The translations under genes were made by a program, and so were the position numbers. DNA of 64,000 nucleotides from Natronorubrum sulfidifaciens JCM 14089 (GTDB lineage: Archaea > Halobacteriota > Halobacteria > Halobacteriales > Natrialbaceae): the NCBI RefSeq assembly GCF_000337735.1, contig NZ_AOHX01000039.1:175037-239036 (forward strand), in the 5' to 3' direction. This document shows positions 37,979 through 45,579 of the stretch, piece after piece. The number at the start of each line of letters is the position of its first letter. Position 1 is the first letter of the stretch. Under the pieces are notes generated by a model. The model did not search any database, was not told where the DNA came from, and saw only the letters and a program-made list of their open reading frames with translations.

Positions 37979-37986
37979 TTTTAATA
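37979..37986 (+). promoter_or_regulatory. TATA box of the small wHTH gene
   Basis: TTTTAATA ends 24 nt before the ATG at 38011, a textbook haloarchaeal leaderless promoter. Confidence 0.6.
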
Positions 37987-38010
37987 TCGTCGAACTACTG
38001 AGCGCGTAGT

Positions 38011-38235
38011 ATGCACTACGACGGACAGGCACGTTCGAGTGTATCGATTCCGACCGATCTCGAGTCGCCGCGAGCGAAACTCGTCTACCTCTATCTGTCC
38101 ACGTGGCCGACGGCGACGACGGAGGAACTCTGTACCGCGCTCGAACTCACCACTGGAACCGTCCTTTCGATTACCACCACGCTTCGGACTCGAGGCTATC
38201 TCGAGCGGACGGAGTCGGGGTTCGAACTCGCTTGA
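38011..38235 (+). CDS. Small winged-helix DNA-binding protein
   Basis: 74 residues, practically one wHTH: helix LESPRAKLVYLYLSTWPTAT, recognition region EELCTALELTTGTVLSITTT, then wing LRTRGYLERTESGFELA. Resembles MarR/TrmB-type archaeal mini-regulators. Target unknown; a well-placed TATA box suggests it is expressed by itself. Confidence 0.8.
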   Translation: MHYDGQARSSVSIPTDLESPRAKLVYLYLSTWPTATTEELCTALELTTGTVLSITTTLRTRGYLERTESGFELA

Positions 38236-38359
38236 ACGCGATTTACCGAGCGGTCTCACGCGATAGGTGCCATCTACGACCCATCAGAATGGCGAGTGGA
38301 GGGCCGATTGAACAGTGCAGGCACGCTGTGTGCAGCGAACCCGGTCGTCGTCGGACGGA

Positions 38360-39190
38360 CTAGAGTTCGATCCGTTCGACCAGTTGCTCGTGGTTTTCGT
38401 TCGTGTTGACCGCGACGATCCGAATCTGTTCTTCGAGTCCGGAGCCGTTGAGTTTCGCTTTCAACAGATTGTCGACCTGATAGACGCCGGCGGCGTTGGT
38501 CATCGCGATCTCGACCATCACGGGTGTCGTCTCCCCTTCCTGCAGCGAGACGCGACTGATCGCCTGACTCGAGAGGGTGTTGATGCCGCGGCCGCCGTGT
38601 TCGTAGGGAATCCGCGAGCGACCACGCTCCATATCCAGTGCGTCGGCGACGCGAATCACGCCCGCTTCGGTCGTCAGCGGCGTCTCGGATCGATGGTGAC
38701 AGAGAATCGCGTGGAGCACCTCGCCTTTGACGCGGACCGTTTCAGCGACATCGTAGAACTCGGGGAGCACGCGGTCGAGGATGTCCGACGCCAGCGGAAT
38801 CGAGTAGTAGGCGTGTTGATCGCGATGGACGACGTGGCCGACGTCGTGCAGCGTCGCCGCGAGCGCGATGATGACCGATTCGTCTTCCTCGGCAAGCCCC
38901 TGCTGACGTGCGCCGTTGAAGTCGACGTCGCCGGCTTTGAGCAGGTCGTACAGACATAGCGCTCGGTTGCGGACGATCTCGATGTGTTTCGTCCCGTGAT
39001 CGTTGTACTGCATCCGATCGACCGCGTTGACGTTTTGGGCCTCGAGATACGTCTCGATCTCGTCGTCTTCGGTAATGAACTCGAGGACGCGGTTGAGTTT
39101 TGCGTCGGGGAAATTGTGGTCGGCGTCAGGGGAGTAGACACGACGTGCGCGCTCGTCGGCTGCGACGTCGTCGCCGGCAGAATCGCTCAT
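38360..39190 (-). CDS. HD-domain phosphohydrolase
   Basis: 276 residues. HD site residues: DHGTKHIEIVRNR (His, ~65), ATLHDVGHVVHRDQHAYYS (HD ~113-114, further His), ILCHHRSETPLTTE (~177) and VADALDMERGR (Asp, ~202). The long C-terminal part (~215-276) is beta-rich and unassigned. Likely a nucleotide or phosphoester hydrolase. Start at ATG 39190 (MSDSAGDD). Distinct from the HD protein at 1.1 kb. Confidence 0.8.
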   Translation of the reverse strand: MSDSAGDDVAADERARRVYSPDADHNFPDAKLNRVLEFITEDDEIETYLEAQNVNAVDRMQYNDHGTKHIEIVRNRALCLYDLLKAGDVDFNGARQQGLAEEDESVIIALAATLHDVGHVVHRDQHAYYSIPLASDILDRVLPEFYDVAETVRVKGEVLHAILCHHRSETPLTTEAGVIRVADALDMERGRSRIPYEHGGRGINTLSSQAISRVSLQEGETTPVMVEIAMTNAAGVYQVDNLLKAKLNGSGLEEQIRIVAVNTNENHEQLVERIEL

Positions 39191-39340
39191 ACGGGAACGT
39201 CGGTTGCAGACTAAAAAAGCCCTGCGGCAACTGACGTTGGGGTGGAACTGGCGTGTTCTGACAGTCGATAAAATGAGTGTGAATGGCCGCACTCAAACGA
39301 CAGTAAGTGCGCCACTGCTGGCTGAATACTGGTGGGGCCG

Positions 39341-39820
39341 TTATGCTGCGTCTTCGACAGCGGCCTCGACCTCGTCGTAGTCGGGTTCGACGCCGGGGTC
39401 GTCGCTGACCCACGCGTAGGTGACCTCGACGTCGCCGTTGACGACGAAGACCGAGCGCTTTGCGACGCCGTAGACGCCGAGATCAGCGAAGTCCATCTCG
39501 ATGTCGTAGTCGGCAATAACGTCCTTGTTGTAGTCGCTGAGAAGGCCGAACTCGAGGCCGTTCTGGTTGCGGAACTCGTTCAGTGCGAACGGGGAGTCAC
39601 GGCTGACGCCGTAGACGGTGGCGTCGAGGTCGTTGAACGCGGCCAGACGGTCCTGGAACGTACACATCTCGTCGGTGCAGACGCCGGTGAACGCGCCCGG
39701 GAAGAACGCGAGGACGACCGGTGCCTCGTCCTCGAGACGCTCGGAGAGCGTAAAGGAGTCGACGTCGCCGTTTGCAAGCGGTACGGTGAAATCTGGTGCA
39801 GCATCGCCGGTTTCTGGCAT
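39341..39820 (-). CDS. Peroxiredoxin (AhpC/TSA, 1-Cys-like)
   Basis: 159 residues, thioredoxin fold. The peroxidatic motif is PGAFTGVCTDEMCTF with Cys near residue 48 (PxxxTxxC) and an additional Cys five residues later; Arg is in VYGVSRDSPFALNEF. Reduces hydrogen peroxide or alkyl hydroperoxides. No distal resolving Cys is seen, so an adjacent-Cys or external thiol would resolve. Start at ATG 39820 (MPETGDAAPDF); a GTG one codon earlier is possible. A 16-bp palindrome lies ~50 bp upstream. Confidence 0.9.
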   Translation of the reverse strand: MPETGDAAPDFTVPLANGDVDSFTLSERLEDEAPVVLAFFPGAFTGVCTDEMCTFQDRLAAFNDLDATVYGVSRDSPFALNEFRNQNGLEFGLLSDYNKDVIADYDIEMDFADLGVYGVAKRSVFVVNGDVEVTYAWVSDDPGVEPDYDEVEAAVEDAA

Positions 39821-39868
39821 CACTGGTTGCTTACGGGTAAGCCGGAAAGACAGTTTCGTTCGCGGAAC

Positions 39869-39884
39869 TGGTCGCTTGCGACCA
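39869..39884. promoter_or_regulatory. Palindrome TGGTCGC-TT-GCGACCA upstream of the peroxiredoxin
   Basis: Perfect 7-bp inverted repeat with a 2-bp centre, 49-64 bp before the peroxiredoxin start. Possible operator; otherwise nothing is recognised in this 287-bp divergent region except the tatA TATA box. Confidence 0.35.
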
Positions 39885-40072
39885 CTGCTACCCGTACGCT
39901 ACGCGTGGTCGCGTATCGACACAACTCCGAACTGACAGTTTGACGGCACTCGATCCGGCTTCGATCACGCTCGCACGAGATTATATTACTATGTCGGCCA
40001 GGTTGTAATTAGTTCGATAACCCGGCTCAAACGGACTGTCGTCGAGACTTGCCATACTGAGTGGTCCAAAAA

Positions 40073-40082
40073 GGTTATAATT
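40073..40082 (+). promoter_or_regulatory. tatA TATA box
   Basis: GGTTATAATT lies 26-35 nt before the tatA ATG at 40108. Confidence 0.55.
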
Positions 40083-40107
40083 GCCAGCGGGTAAGCCATG
40101 TATAGAG

Positions 40108-40407
40108 ATGGTAGCCGAAATCGCACCGCTGTTCATCCCCGGCGCACCCGGGGGGCCGGAACTACTGATCATCCTTTTCATCGCCATCCTGCTGTTCGGG
40201 GCGAACAAAATCCCGAAGCTGGCTCGGTCGACTGGCGAAGCCATGGGCGAATTCCAGAAGGGGCGTGAAAAGGTCGAAACGGAACTCGACGAAATGCGTG
40301 AATCGGGCTTCAAGGAGGACGAGGATGAAGACGACGACTTCGTCGACACGGAGCCGGTCACGCAGGAGGACGAAACCGAAACGGAAACGGAAACCGAAAC
40401 GAACTAA
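40108..40407 (+). CDS. tatA: Twin-arginine translocase TatA-type subunit
   Basis: 99 residues: one N-terminal helix (PELLIILFIAILLFG, ~18-32), the hinge ANKIPKLARSTGEAMGEF, an amphipathic helix to ~60 and an Asp/Glu/Thr-rich tail. Forms the pore for folded-protein export, the dominant export route in haloarchaea. TatC is not adjacent. Start at ATG 40108 (MVAEIAPLFIPG). Ends 18 bp before the tRNA, with a TTTTTCTC run between that may act as its terminator. Confidence 0.9.
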   Translation: MVAEIAPLFIPGAPGGPELLIILFIAILLFGANKIPKLARSTGEAMGEFQKGREKVETELDEMRESGFKEDEDEDDDFVDTEPVTQEDETETETETETN

Positions 40408-40425
40408 CACGTTTTTCTCGAGTGG

Positions 40426-40498
40426 GGGCGTGTGGCCTAGCGGAGAGGGCAGAAGGTTCCTAACCTTCTGATCGTGGGTTCGAATCCCGCCACGCCCG
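40426..40498 (+). tRNA. tRNA-Arg (anticodon CCU)
   Basis: Acceptor stem GGGCGTG (40426-40432) pairs with CACGCCC (40491-40497), discriminator G at 40498. Anticodon stem GAAGG/CCTTC around loop TTCCTAA gives CCU, reading AGG. T-arm GTGGG-TTCGAAT-CCCGC is canonical. No intron and no encoded CCA. Confidence 0.93.
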
Positions 40499-40633
40499 TG
40501 CAGCGAGCCACGGGGTGGCGAGCGAACCGGCATGGTGGGATTCGAACTCGATCGAGGCTCTGCAAGCACCAGCGACGAGGTTCCCGGGCGTAGTTTGAAT
40601 CCCGCCGCGCTCGCTTTCTCCTTGCGTTTGTCG
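40499..40633. other. Gap between tRNA-Arg and tnpB remnant
   Basis: 135 bp without a gene. It carries an antisense T-arm-like word (40534-40548) and a degenerate copy of the tRNA 3' end (40593-40613). Confidence 0.5.
40593..40613 (+). repeat. Degenerate copy of the tRNA-Arg 3' end
   Basis: GTTTGAATCCCGCCGCGCTC(G) matches the tRNA 3' segment GTTCGAATCCCGCCACGCCC(G) in 18 of 21 positions, about 115 bp downstream in the same orientation. This is the form left by integration at a tRNA attachment site. Confidence 0.45.
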
Positions 40634-40795
40634 AACGCGGACGTGAATGGTTCTGAGAACATCCGACAGAAAGTATCTCCGAGTCCCGCCACGGATGGTG
40701 GAGATAGGAGTAACGGCTGGTTGGCACAGCCATCGACGTACCTATTTGAGAAGAAAACTGGTGCGTTCGCACCTCAAGAACAGATCACGTCGTAA
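40634..40795 (+). pseudogene. tnpB: 3' remnant of an IS200/IS605-family tnpB (IS1341 type)
   Basis: The frame reads NADVNGSENIRQKV, then DRSNGWLAQPSTYLFEKKTG and AFAPQEQITS before the stop. The first part is the C-terminal RuvC-III region of TnpB (Asp of DxNxAxNI), and the rest is the tail typical of haloarchaeal TnpB. Everything upstream, including RuvC-I/II and the zinc finger, is missing. It is followed at once by the element's right-end hairpin. Assignment is from remembered family sequence; a protein search would settle it. Confidence 0.72.
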
Positions 40796-40856
40796 ACCAC
40801 AATATCCCAACGGCGGTCGGGAATCCCACGACTTCAGTCGTGTGGAGGATGTCAAG
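40796..40856 (+). ncRNA. Right end of the IS element with omega-RNA/sotRNA-like hairpin
   Basis: GGGAATCCCACGACTTCAGT continues to a stem CACGAC (40827-40832)/GTCGTG (40837-40842) with loop TTCA, then GGAGGATGTCAA (40844-40855). This is the usual end of haloarchaeal IS1341-type elements, where TnpB guide (omega) RNA and Halobacterium sotRNAs are made. The guide position would be the bases after 40855, inside the neighbouring permease gene. Whether it is transcribed is unknown. Confidence 0.65.
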
Positions 40857-41604
40857 CTGGGGTGTGCTGGCCGAAGAACGTGATGTTTCCGACGACGAGT
40901 AGTGCGCCAGCGCCGATGGCGACGACGGCGACGGAAAGGTGAAGCGGGAGGACGATTGCCAAGAGTGCCCCGACGACGGCACCGCCGACGAATCCGGCCT
41001 GCAACACGCCGATAGCGAGCGCAGCGATCGGACGCCCTCTCTCCGCGTACAACCCAGCCACGACGGCGGTCTCGAGGGTTGCGTGTCCAGCGATGACGAG
41101 TGCACCGGCCAGCCCGATGGTCGAACCGCTCTGGTAGAGCGCAACCAGTGCGACCCCTTCGATCGTCCGGTGGGTGACGAGGGTGCCCAACGCCAGTTCT
41201 GCGTGGTGGTCGTGCTCGGCGTGGGTCGTGAGCGATCGCGTGAGGAACCCGCCGCCAACGAGCCCGGCGACGGCAACAGTTGGGTACTCGGCCACCGCTG
41301 ACAGCCCGAGTGTCACGCCGAGGATGACGAGCAAGCCGCCGAGACACCGATCGAACAGCGTGTGGTGTCGCGCACGCAGCGACGTTTCCGTGAGAATTAC
41401 TGCCAGACCACCGAGGATGCCCACCGAGACCACGGCGACGACGACCGCCGCGAGCGACAGGGGATCGCCGTTGCTGGGCTGGTCGGCTACCACCTCGTGG
41501 GCCTGAACTGTCGTCGATCCCACAGCGACGAGCGCGAGCGCTGCCGCTATCGCGAGCCGCAAACGGCGGCCACCGACGGCGGATCGACGTGTCTCGGTCG
41601 TCAT
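40852..41604 (-). CDS. ZIP-like metal permease
   Basis: 250 residues. An N-terminal signal or first helix ends at AQAHEV-like sequence (RLRLAIAAALALVAVGSTTV, then QAHEVVAD), followed by about seven helices. Before helix four is a His-rich stretch HAEHDHHAE; then THRTIEGVALVALY and GHATLETAVVAGLY resemble the ZIP TM4 (HxxxEG) and TM5 (HxxxE) metal sites. Divalent metal uptake is therefore inferred. It overlaps the ferredoxin gene by 4 nt. Its stop codon TGA (40852-40854) lies within the neighbouring IS right end, so the C-terminus may have been altered by that insertion. Confidence 0.68.
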   Translation of the reverse strand: MTTETRRSAVGGRRLRLAIAAALALVAVGSTTVQAHEVVADQPSNGDPLSLAAVVVAVVSVGILGGLAVILTETSLRARHHTLFDRCLGGLLVILGVTLGLSAVAEYPTVAVAGLVGGGFLTRSLTTHAEHDHHAELALGTLVTHRTIEGVALVALYQSGSTIGLAGALVIAGHATLETAVVAGLYAERGRPIAALAIGVLQAGFVGGAVVGALLAIVLPLHLSVAVVAIGAGALLVVGNITFFGQHTPA

Positions 41605-41930
41605 CGCCACGGGTTCTCGAACAGATCCGCACGGACGTCGGCCCCGACCTCGAGCGTGCAGTCGGATGCCGGCGTGGCGATACACGGCAGGACGTAGTCG
41701 TTCGCGAGGTGACGACCCTTGAGCGCGCGCGGCTTTCGGCGGTGGGTAATCTCGCCCTCGAGACACCGTGCGGTACAGGTCCCGCAGACGCCGGTCCGAC
41801 AGCCAAAGGGAAGGCCAACGCCAGCGACATCGGCGGCCTCGAGGATCGACTCGTCGGGCGACGCCGTGATCGTCTCGTGACGACCCGAGCGCCACTGGAG
41901 GGCCACCGGAACGGTCGGGGTCACTGCCAC
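41601..41930 (-). CDS. Plant-type [2Fe-2S] ferredoxin
   Basis: 109 residues with the chloroplast-type cluster CRTGVCGTCTARC (~44-56) plus a further Cys in YVLPCIATP (~83). One-electron carrier. The location between a methanethiol oxidase-like gene and a metal permease, with overlaps on both sides, suggests it serves that oxidase. It is shorter than the usual haloarchaeal [2Fe-2S] ferredoxin with its long acidic insertion. Confidence 0.88.
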   Translation of the reverse strand: MAVTPTVPVALQWRSGRHETITASPDESILEAADVAGVGLPFGCRTGVCGTCTARCLEGEITHRRKPRALKGRHLANDYVLPCIATPASDCTLEVGADVRADLFENPWR

Positions 41931-43327
41931 ACGTCGCTGGTGCAGTCGCCACCGGGCCAGCGAATCTCGTGGGCGCGAGCGGGACCCGCTGGCAGGTCGC
42001 CGAAGTCGACCAAGAAGTCCTCGTCGAGTTCGAGCGTGCCCTGTTCCTGATCAACGTCGGCTTTGAGCATCACCGAGCCGTGCTCGGCCTCCTCGGGGAA
42101 GAACATATCGTCCCAACTCGAGTACAGCGACGTCGTCCAGTAGAGACGGCGTCCGTCGAGGCTCAACTGCACCATTTGGGGCCCAGCGACCAACTCACGG
42201 CCGTTGACTGCCTGTTTCTCACCGAAGTAGCCGCCGATCGAGATGGAGTCGGCGTGTCGCGGATTCGCCGGGTCCGAGATGTCGTACATCCAGACCTCGC
42301 CGTGGAGCCAGTTTGCGCCGAACAGATAGCGGTCGTTCATCGAGATCAGGATGTCCGTCGGAAGCGCGGGGACCGGCATATCCCAGCCCTCGAGGTCCCG
42401 TCCCTCGAAGTCGATGACCTTCTCCGCGCGCCACTCGCCATCCTCCTCGAAGAAGTGGAAAATGTTCGAGGAGAGTGCTGCGTTGACGTAGCCGTGGGTC
42501 GATTCCGGATTGTGACAGAAGCGCACCTCGAGGGGAACCAGTCCTTCTTCCCCGAGATCGATCGTCTGCTCGACCGTCCGGTCCGTCCAGTTCCAGAAGT
42601 GTAACCGCTGGCCGTACTTCCCGGCCTCGACGTCCTCGAGGTCGAACCCGGGCTGGTAGGTCTTCGGCGCGGCCCACTCCGAGGAGATCATCACGTTCTG
42701 GCGTGGCTGGTACCAGAAGTCGTAGTTCATCTCGATCTCACCGGGTTCGTCCCAGCGACCTTCGAGTTCGAGGTTTTCGTCGAGGAGGAGGAAGCCGCCG
42801 GGGAGGTCGCCGTCGGCGTTCCCGAGCATGCTGATCATCACGCCGCCGCCGGCCGGACAGTGAACGGTGTGTGGCGACGAGAGATCGTACTCGTGGATGG
42901 CCTCGGGCTCGATGACGTCGACGATTTCGGGGCCGTCGTCGGCGAGCGTATCGACGATGTGGATCCGCGAGGAGCGGTTCCCGGGAACGACCAGGTACCG
43001 TCGCTCGAGGTCGCCGACGTGGCAGGACGACGAGCAGGCGTTCCAGCCGAAGTGATGGAGTTCGTCGCCTTTCGTGGGCATCGAGAGTTGATCGACGATT
43101 TCGCAGTACGTCTCGGAGTCGGGATCGAGGTCGACGACGGCGAGGAAATCCGGTTCGTCGACGTCGCTACCCGTGTAGAGGCCGACGACGTAGGCGCGCG
43201 TCTCCCGTTCGGATTCCTCGATAGCCGCCTGCGGCGTCGCGTACCCGGGCCCTTCGACCTCGTGGTCGTGTTCGTGGTGGTGGTCGTGCGTGCTGTGCCC
43301 GCCAGACGGGTGCGAACTGTCGCTCAT
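41921..43327 (-). CDS. mtoX: Selenium-binding protein SBP56 family, probable methanethiol oxidase
   Basis: 468 residues, SBP56 seven-bladed propeller. Family segments seen: GDELHHFGWNACSSSCH (~86-102), RIHIVDT, SSPHTVHCPAGG, WAAPKTYQPGF, FCHNPESTHGYVNAALSS, DILISMNDRYLFGANWLHG and GPQMVQLSLDGRRLYWTTSL. Bacterial MtoX oxidises methanethiol to formaldehyde, hydrogen sulfide and hydrogen peroxide and needs copper. An added His-rich N-terminus (HSTHDHHHEHDHE) could handle metal. First gene of a three-gene operon with ferredoxin and ZIP-like permease, divergent from an HTH-10 regulator. The gene name rests on the family, not on activity. Confidence 0.8.
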   Translation of the reverse strand: MSDSSHPSGGHSTHDHHHEHDHEVEGPGYATPQAAIEESERETRAYVVGLYTGSDVDEPDFLAVVDLDPDSETYCEIVDQLSMPTKGDELHHFGWNACSSSCHVGDLERRYLVVPGNRSSRIHIVDTLADDGPEIVDVIEPEAIHEYDLSSPHTVHCPAGGGVMISMLGNADGDLPGGFLLLDENLELEGRWDEPGEIEMNYDFWYQPRQNVMISSEWAAPKTYQPGFDLEDVEAGKYGQRLHFWNWTDRTVEQTIDLGEEGLVPLEVRFCHNPESTHGYVNAALSSNIFHFFEEDGEWRAEKVIDFEGRDLEGWDMPVPALPTDILISMNDRYLFGANWLHGEVWMYDISDPANPRHADSISIGGYFGEKQAVNGRELVAGPQMVQLSLDGRRLYWTTSLYSSWDDMFFPEEAEHGSVMLKADVDQEQGTLELDEDFLVDFGDLPAGPARAHEIRWPGGDCTSDVWQ

Positions 43328-43558
43328 CGGCTTTCACCAGCTACTACTAATGTCAGTCGTCGGGACGCCGTTTGCCTTCAATAGTATCGACCAAGAGTCG
43401 AAGATAGTGGCACGGTACAACGACACAATAGACGAGTGGTCGAGCATCGACGTCGAACCGTCGAGACACCCCCAGACATCTTAGCCTTCGAAGTCGAACG
43501 TGCACGGGACTGGCACGGACTCGAGTGTCGAGCGCCGATAAGCCTATCAGGTGACCAA

Positions 43559-44212
43559 ATGACCGTTATCGCCGACATCACCGTCCCTGCGGACGCGTTC
43601 GTCTTGGGACGCGCCCTGCGGGACGTCCCGAACGTAGAGGTCGAACTGCAGCGTGTCGTCCCACTGTACGAACAGGTCGCCCTGCTGCTGTGGGTCGTGG
43701 AGGGCGACCGGCGAGCAGCCGAAATCGCCCTCCGTGACTCCCCGGAGATCGATGTCGTTACCATGATCACAAATACGGCCGGCGGAACGCTGTTCGAGGT
43801 CGAGTGGGCGAACGATCTCGACGGCGTCGTCCGGGCGCTCCGTGAGTCCAGAGCGCGGGTGCTCGAGGCCTCGGGAACGGCGGAAAGTTGGGACTTTCGG
43901 CTTCGGTTCACCACTCACGAGAACCTGTCTCGATGTAATATCCTCCTCACGGAGGACGGAATCCCCGTGACGTTGCGTCACCTGTACGATCCGGCACACC
44001 TTCCGAAACCGGAGTCGCTATCGACCAAACAACGCGATGCGCTCCTGACTGCCTACCGTAACGGTTACTTCGAGGTTCCACGGGGGATCACCCAGACCGA
44101 ACTCGCCAAGCGACTGGACCTCAGCGATAGCGCCTTCTCCCAGCGAGTTCGTCGGGGTGTTGCCTCACTCATCGAACAGACGCTGCTCTCCGAGGAGCAG
44201 CCACGACGGTGA
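43559..44212 (+). CDS. HTH-10 (bacterio-opsin activator type) transcriptional regulator
   Basis: 217 residues. N-terminal ~150-residue sensor domain begins MTVIADITVPADAFVLGRAL, the standard start of this group, and the C-terminal HTH-10 is LSTKQRDALLTAYRNGYFEV, then TQTELAKRLDLSDSAFSQRV. Divergent from the mtoX operon over a 231-bp gap, so that operon is its probable target. Start at ATG 43559; the longer open frame from 43436 lacks resemblance. Confidence 0.83.
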   Translation: MTVIADITVPADAFVLGRALRDVPNVEVELQRVVPLYEQVALLLWVVEGDRRAAEIALRDSPEIDVVTMITNTAGGTLFEVEWANDLDGVVRALRESRARVLEASGTAESWDFRLRFTTHENLSRCNILLTEDGIPVTLRHLYDPAHLPKPESLSTKQRDALLTAYRNGYFEVPRGITQTELAKRLDLSDSAFSQRVRRGVASLIEQTLLSEEQPRR

Positions 44213-44404
44213 GCAGGCCTCGAGACTCGACAAACCACGCCCCCGTCCTCGAGCGGTATCGATGCCGTCGAACTGCTCGCCGTCGTCGGCCCCCTCGAGA
44301 CGTGACCCCGTTCCGGTTTCCCGAAGTGTTTAACCTCGTTTGCCCGCAACATGAGAGCAGTGTTTGTTCAATGATGACTGTTCCCACTGTCTGCGGGTGG
44401 TTCG

Positions 44405-45508
44405 ATGAGCGATGAGACGTATCTCGATCGGTTGGTCGACCGAGATCAGCTCCGGTCGTATCTCACGGATGCACTCGGCCCGGCCGACCGACTCGAGGTC
44501 GAACGCGTCGACGCCGGTCACTCGAACGAGACACTGTTCGTGACGTGGGGCGGCCAGGACTTGGTCGTCAGGCGGCCGCCGCCGGGGAAGACCGCCGACA
44601 CGGCCCACGACGTCCTTCGGGAACACCACGTCGTCGACGCGTTACAGGAGACGGCCGTGCCGGTTCCGACGACCGTCCTCGCGTGCGACGACCACGAGGT
44701 CATGGGCAGTGATTTCTACGTGATGGAGAAACTCGAGGGCGACGTCATCCGTACCGAGGAGCCGTCGTGGCTCGCGCGCCCGGACGCCCGCAGACAGCTC
44801 AGTACCGAACTGGTCGATACGCTCGCAGCGATCCACGACGTCGACTACGAGGCCGTTGGCCTCGGCGAATTCGGCTATCCGGAGGGGTTCACACAGCGAC
44901 AGGTCGACCGCTGGGGCGAGCAGTTCGAGTGGGCCCGGGAGACGACGGCCGACCATCGCGACCTCCCAGCGCTCGAGCGGATCACGGAGTGGCTGCAGGC
45001 GAACGTCCCCGAAGACCACCCGGAGACGCTCGTGCAGGGCGATTACAAACTCGACAACGTGATGTTCGCTCCTGCCGACGAGGCGGTCGCGGCGGGTGAC
45101 GATGCGGCCGCCGACGCCAGGCCCGAAGTGATCGCCGTCTTCGACTGGGAACTGGCCACGCTCGGCGATCCGTTTACGGACCTCGGCTGGATGCTCTCGT
45201 TCTGGCACGACGAGAACGACCCTGACCCACCCGTCGAAGGGCTGTATCCGACGCTGACGGCACGCGAGGGCTATCTCACACGTAGCGAGCTGATCGAGCG
45301 CTACGAGGCACAGACCGGCCGTCCGTTCGATACTCCTCGCTTTTACACCGTGCTCGCGACCTACAAGATGGGCGCGCTCGGCGAGATGTTCTTCCGACGC
45401 TATCTCGAGGGCAACAGCGACGACCCACTGTATCCGAAGATGGAGGACGGCGTCCCACGGCTGCTCGAGCAGGCGACGGCGATCATCGACGGCGAGTACG
45501 ACATCTAG
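44405..45508 (+). CDS. Phosphotransferase-family protein (APH/ACAD10-kinase-like)
   Basis: 367 residues, aminoglycoside-phosphotransferase fold. P-loop-like GHSNETLFVTWGGQDLVVRR (~38-57), catalytic loop VQGDYKLDNVMF (~215-226) and metal motif VFDWELATLGDPFTDLGW (~245-262). The normal HGD of this family reads QGD here, with His replaced by Gln; the catalytic Asp and the Asn remain. Members near acyl-CoA dehydrogenases phosphorylate hydroxyacyl substrates; here acyl-CoA ligase and SDR genes lie next door but on the opposite strand. Substrate unknown. Confidence 0.82.
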   Translation: MSDETYLDRLVDRDQLRSYLTDALGPADRLEVERVDAGHSNETLFVTWGGQDLVVRRPPPGKTADTAHDVLREHHVVDALQETAVPVPTTVLACDDHEVMGSDFYVMEKLEGDVIRTEEPSWLARPDARRQLSTELVDTLAAIHDVDYEAVGLGEFGYPEGFTQRQVDRWGEQFEWARETTADHRDLPALERITEWLQANVPEDHPETLVQGDYKLDNVMFAPADEAVAAGDDAAADARPEVIAVFDWELATLGDPFTDLGWMLSFWHDENDPDPPVEGLYPTLTAREGYLTRSELIERYEAQTGRPFDTPRFYTVLATYKMGALGEMFFRRYLEGNSDDPLYPKMEDGVPRLLEQATAIIDGEYDI

Positions 45509-45579
45509 TCGGCTGCAGATCGAACGGAGATCGGCTCGAAAAAACGAATCAGTTGGATCGGACGCGGTCGTCAGTTCGA

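Noticed and set aside
40532-40633. Possible start codon of a complete small gene leading into the tnpB-like region
   Set aside because: Upstream of residue NADVN the frame has no TnpB features; the intact domains are missing, so it is treated as a remnant.
40162-40692. 176-residue minus-strand frame spanning the tRNA and tatA
   Set aside because: It crosses a well-folded tRNA gene and the tatA reading frame.
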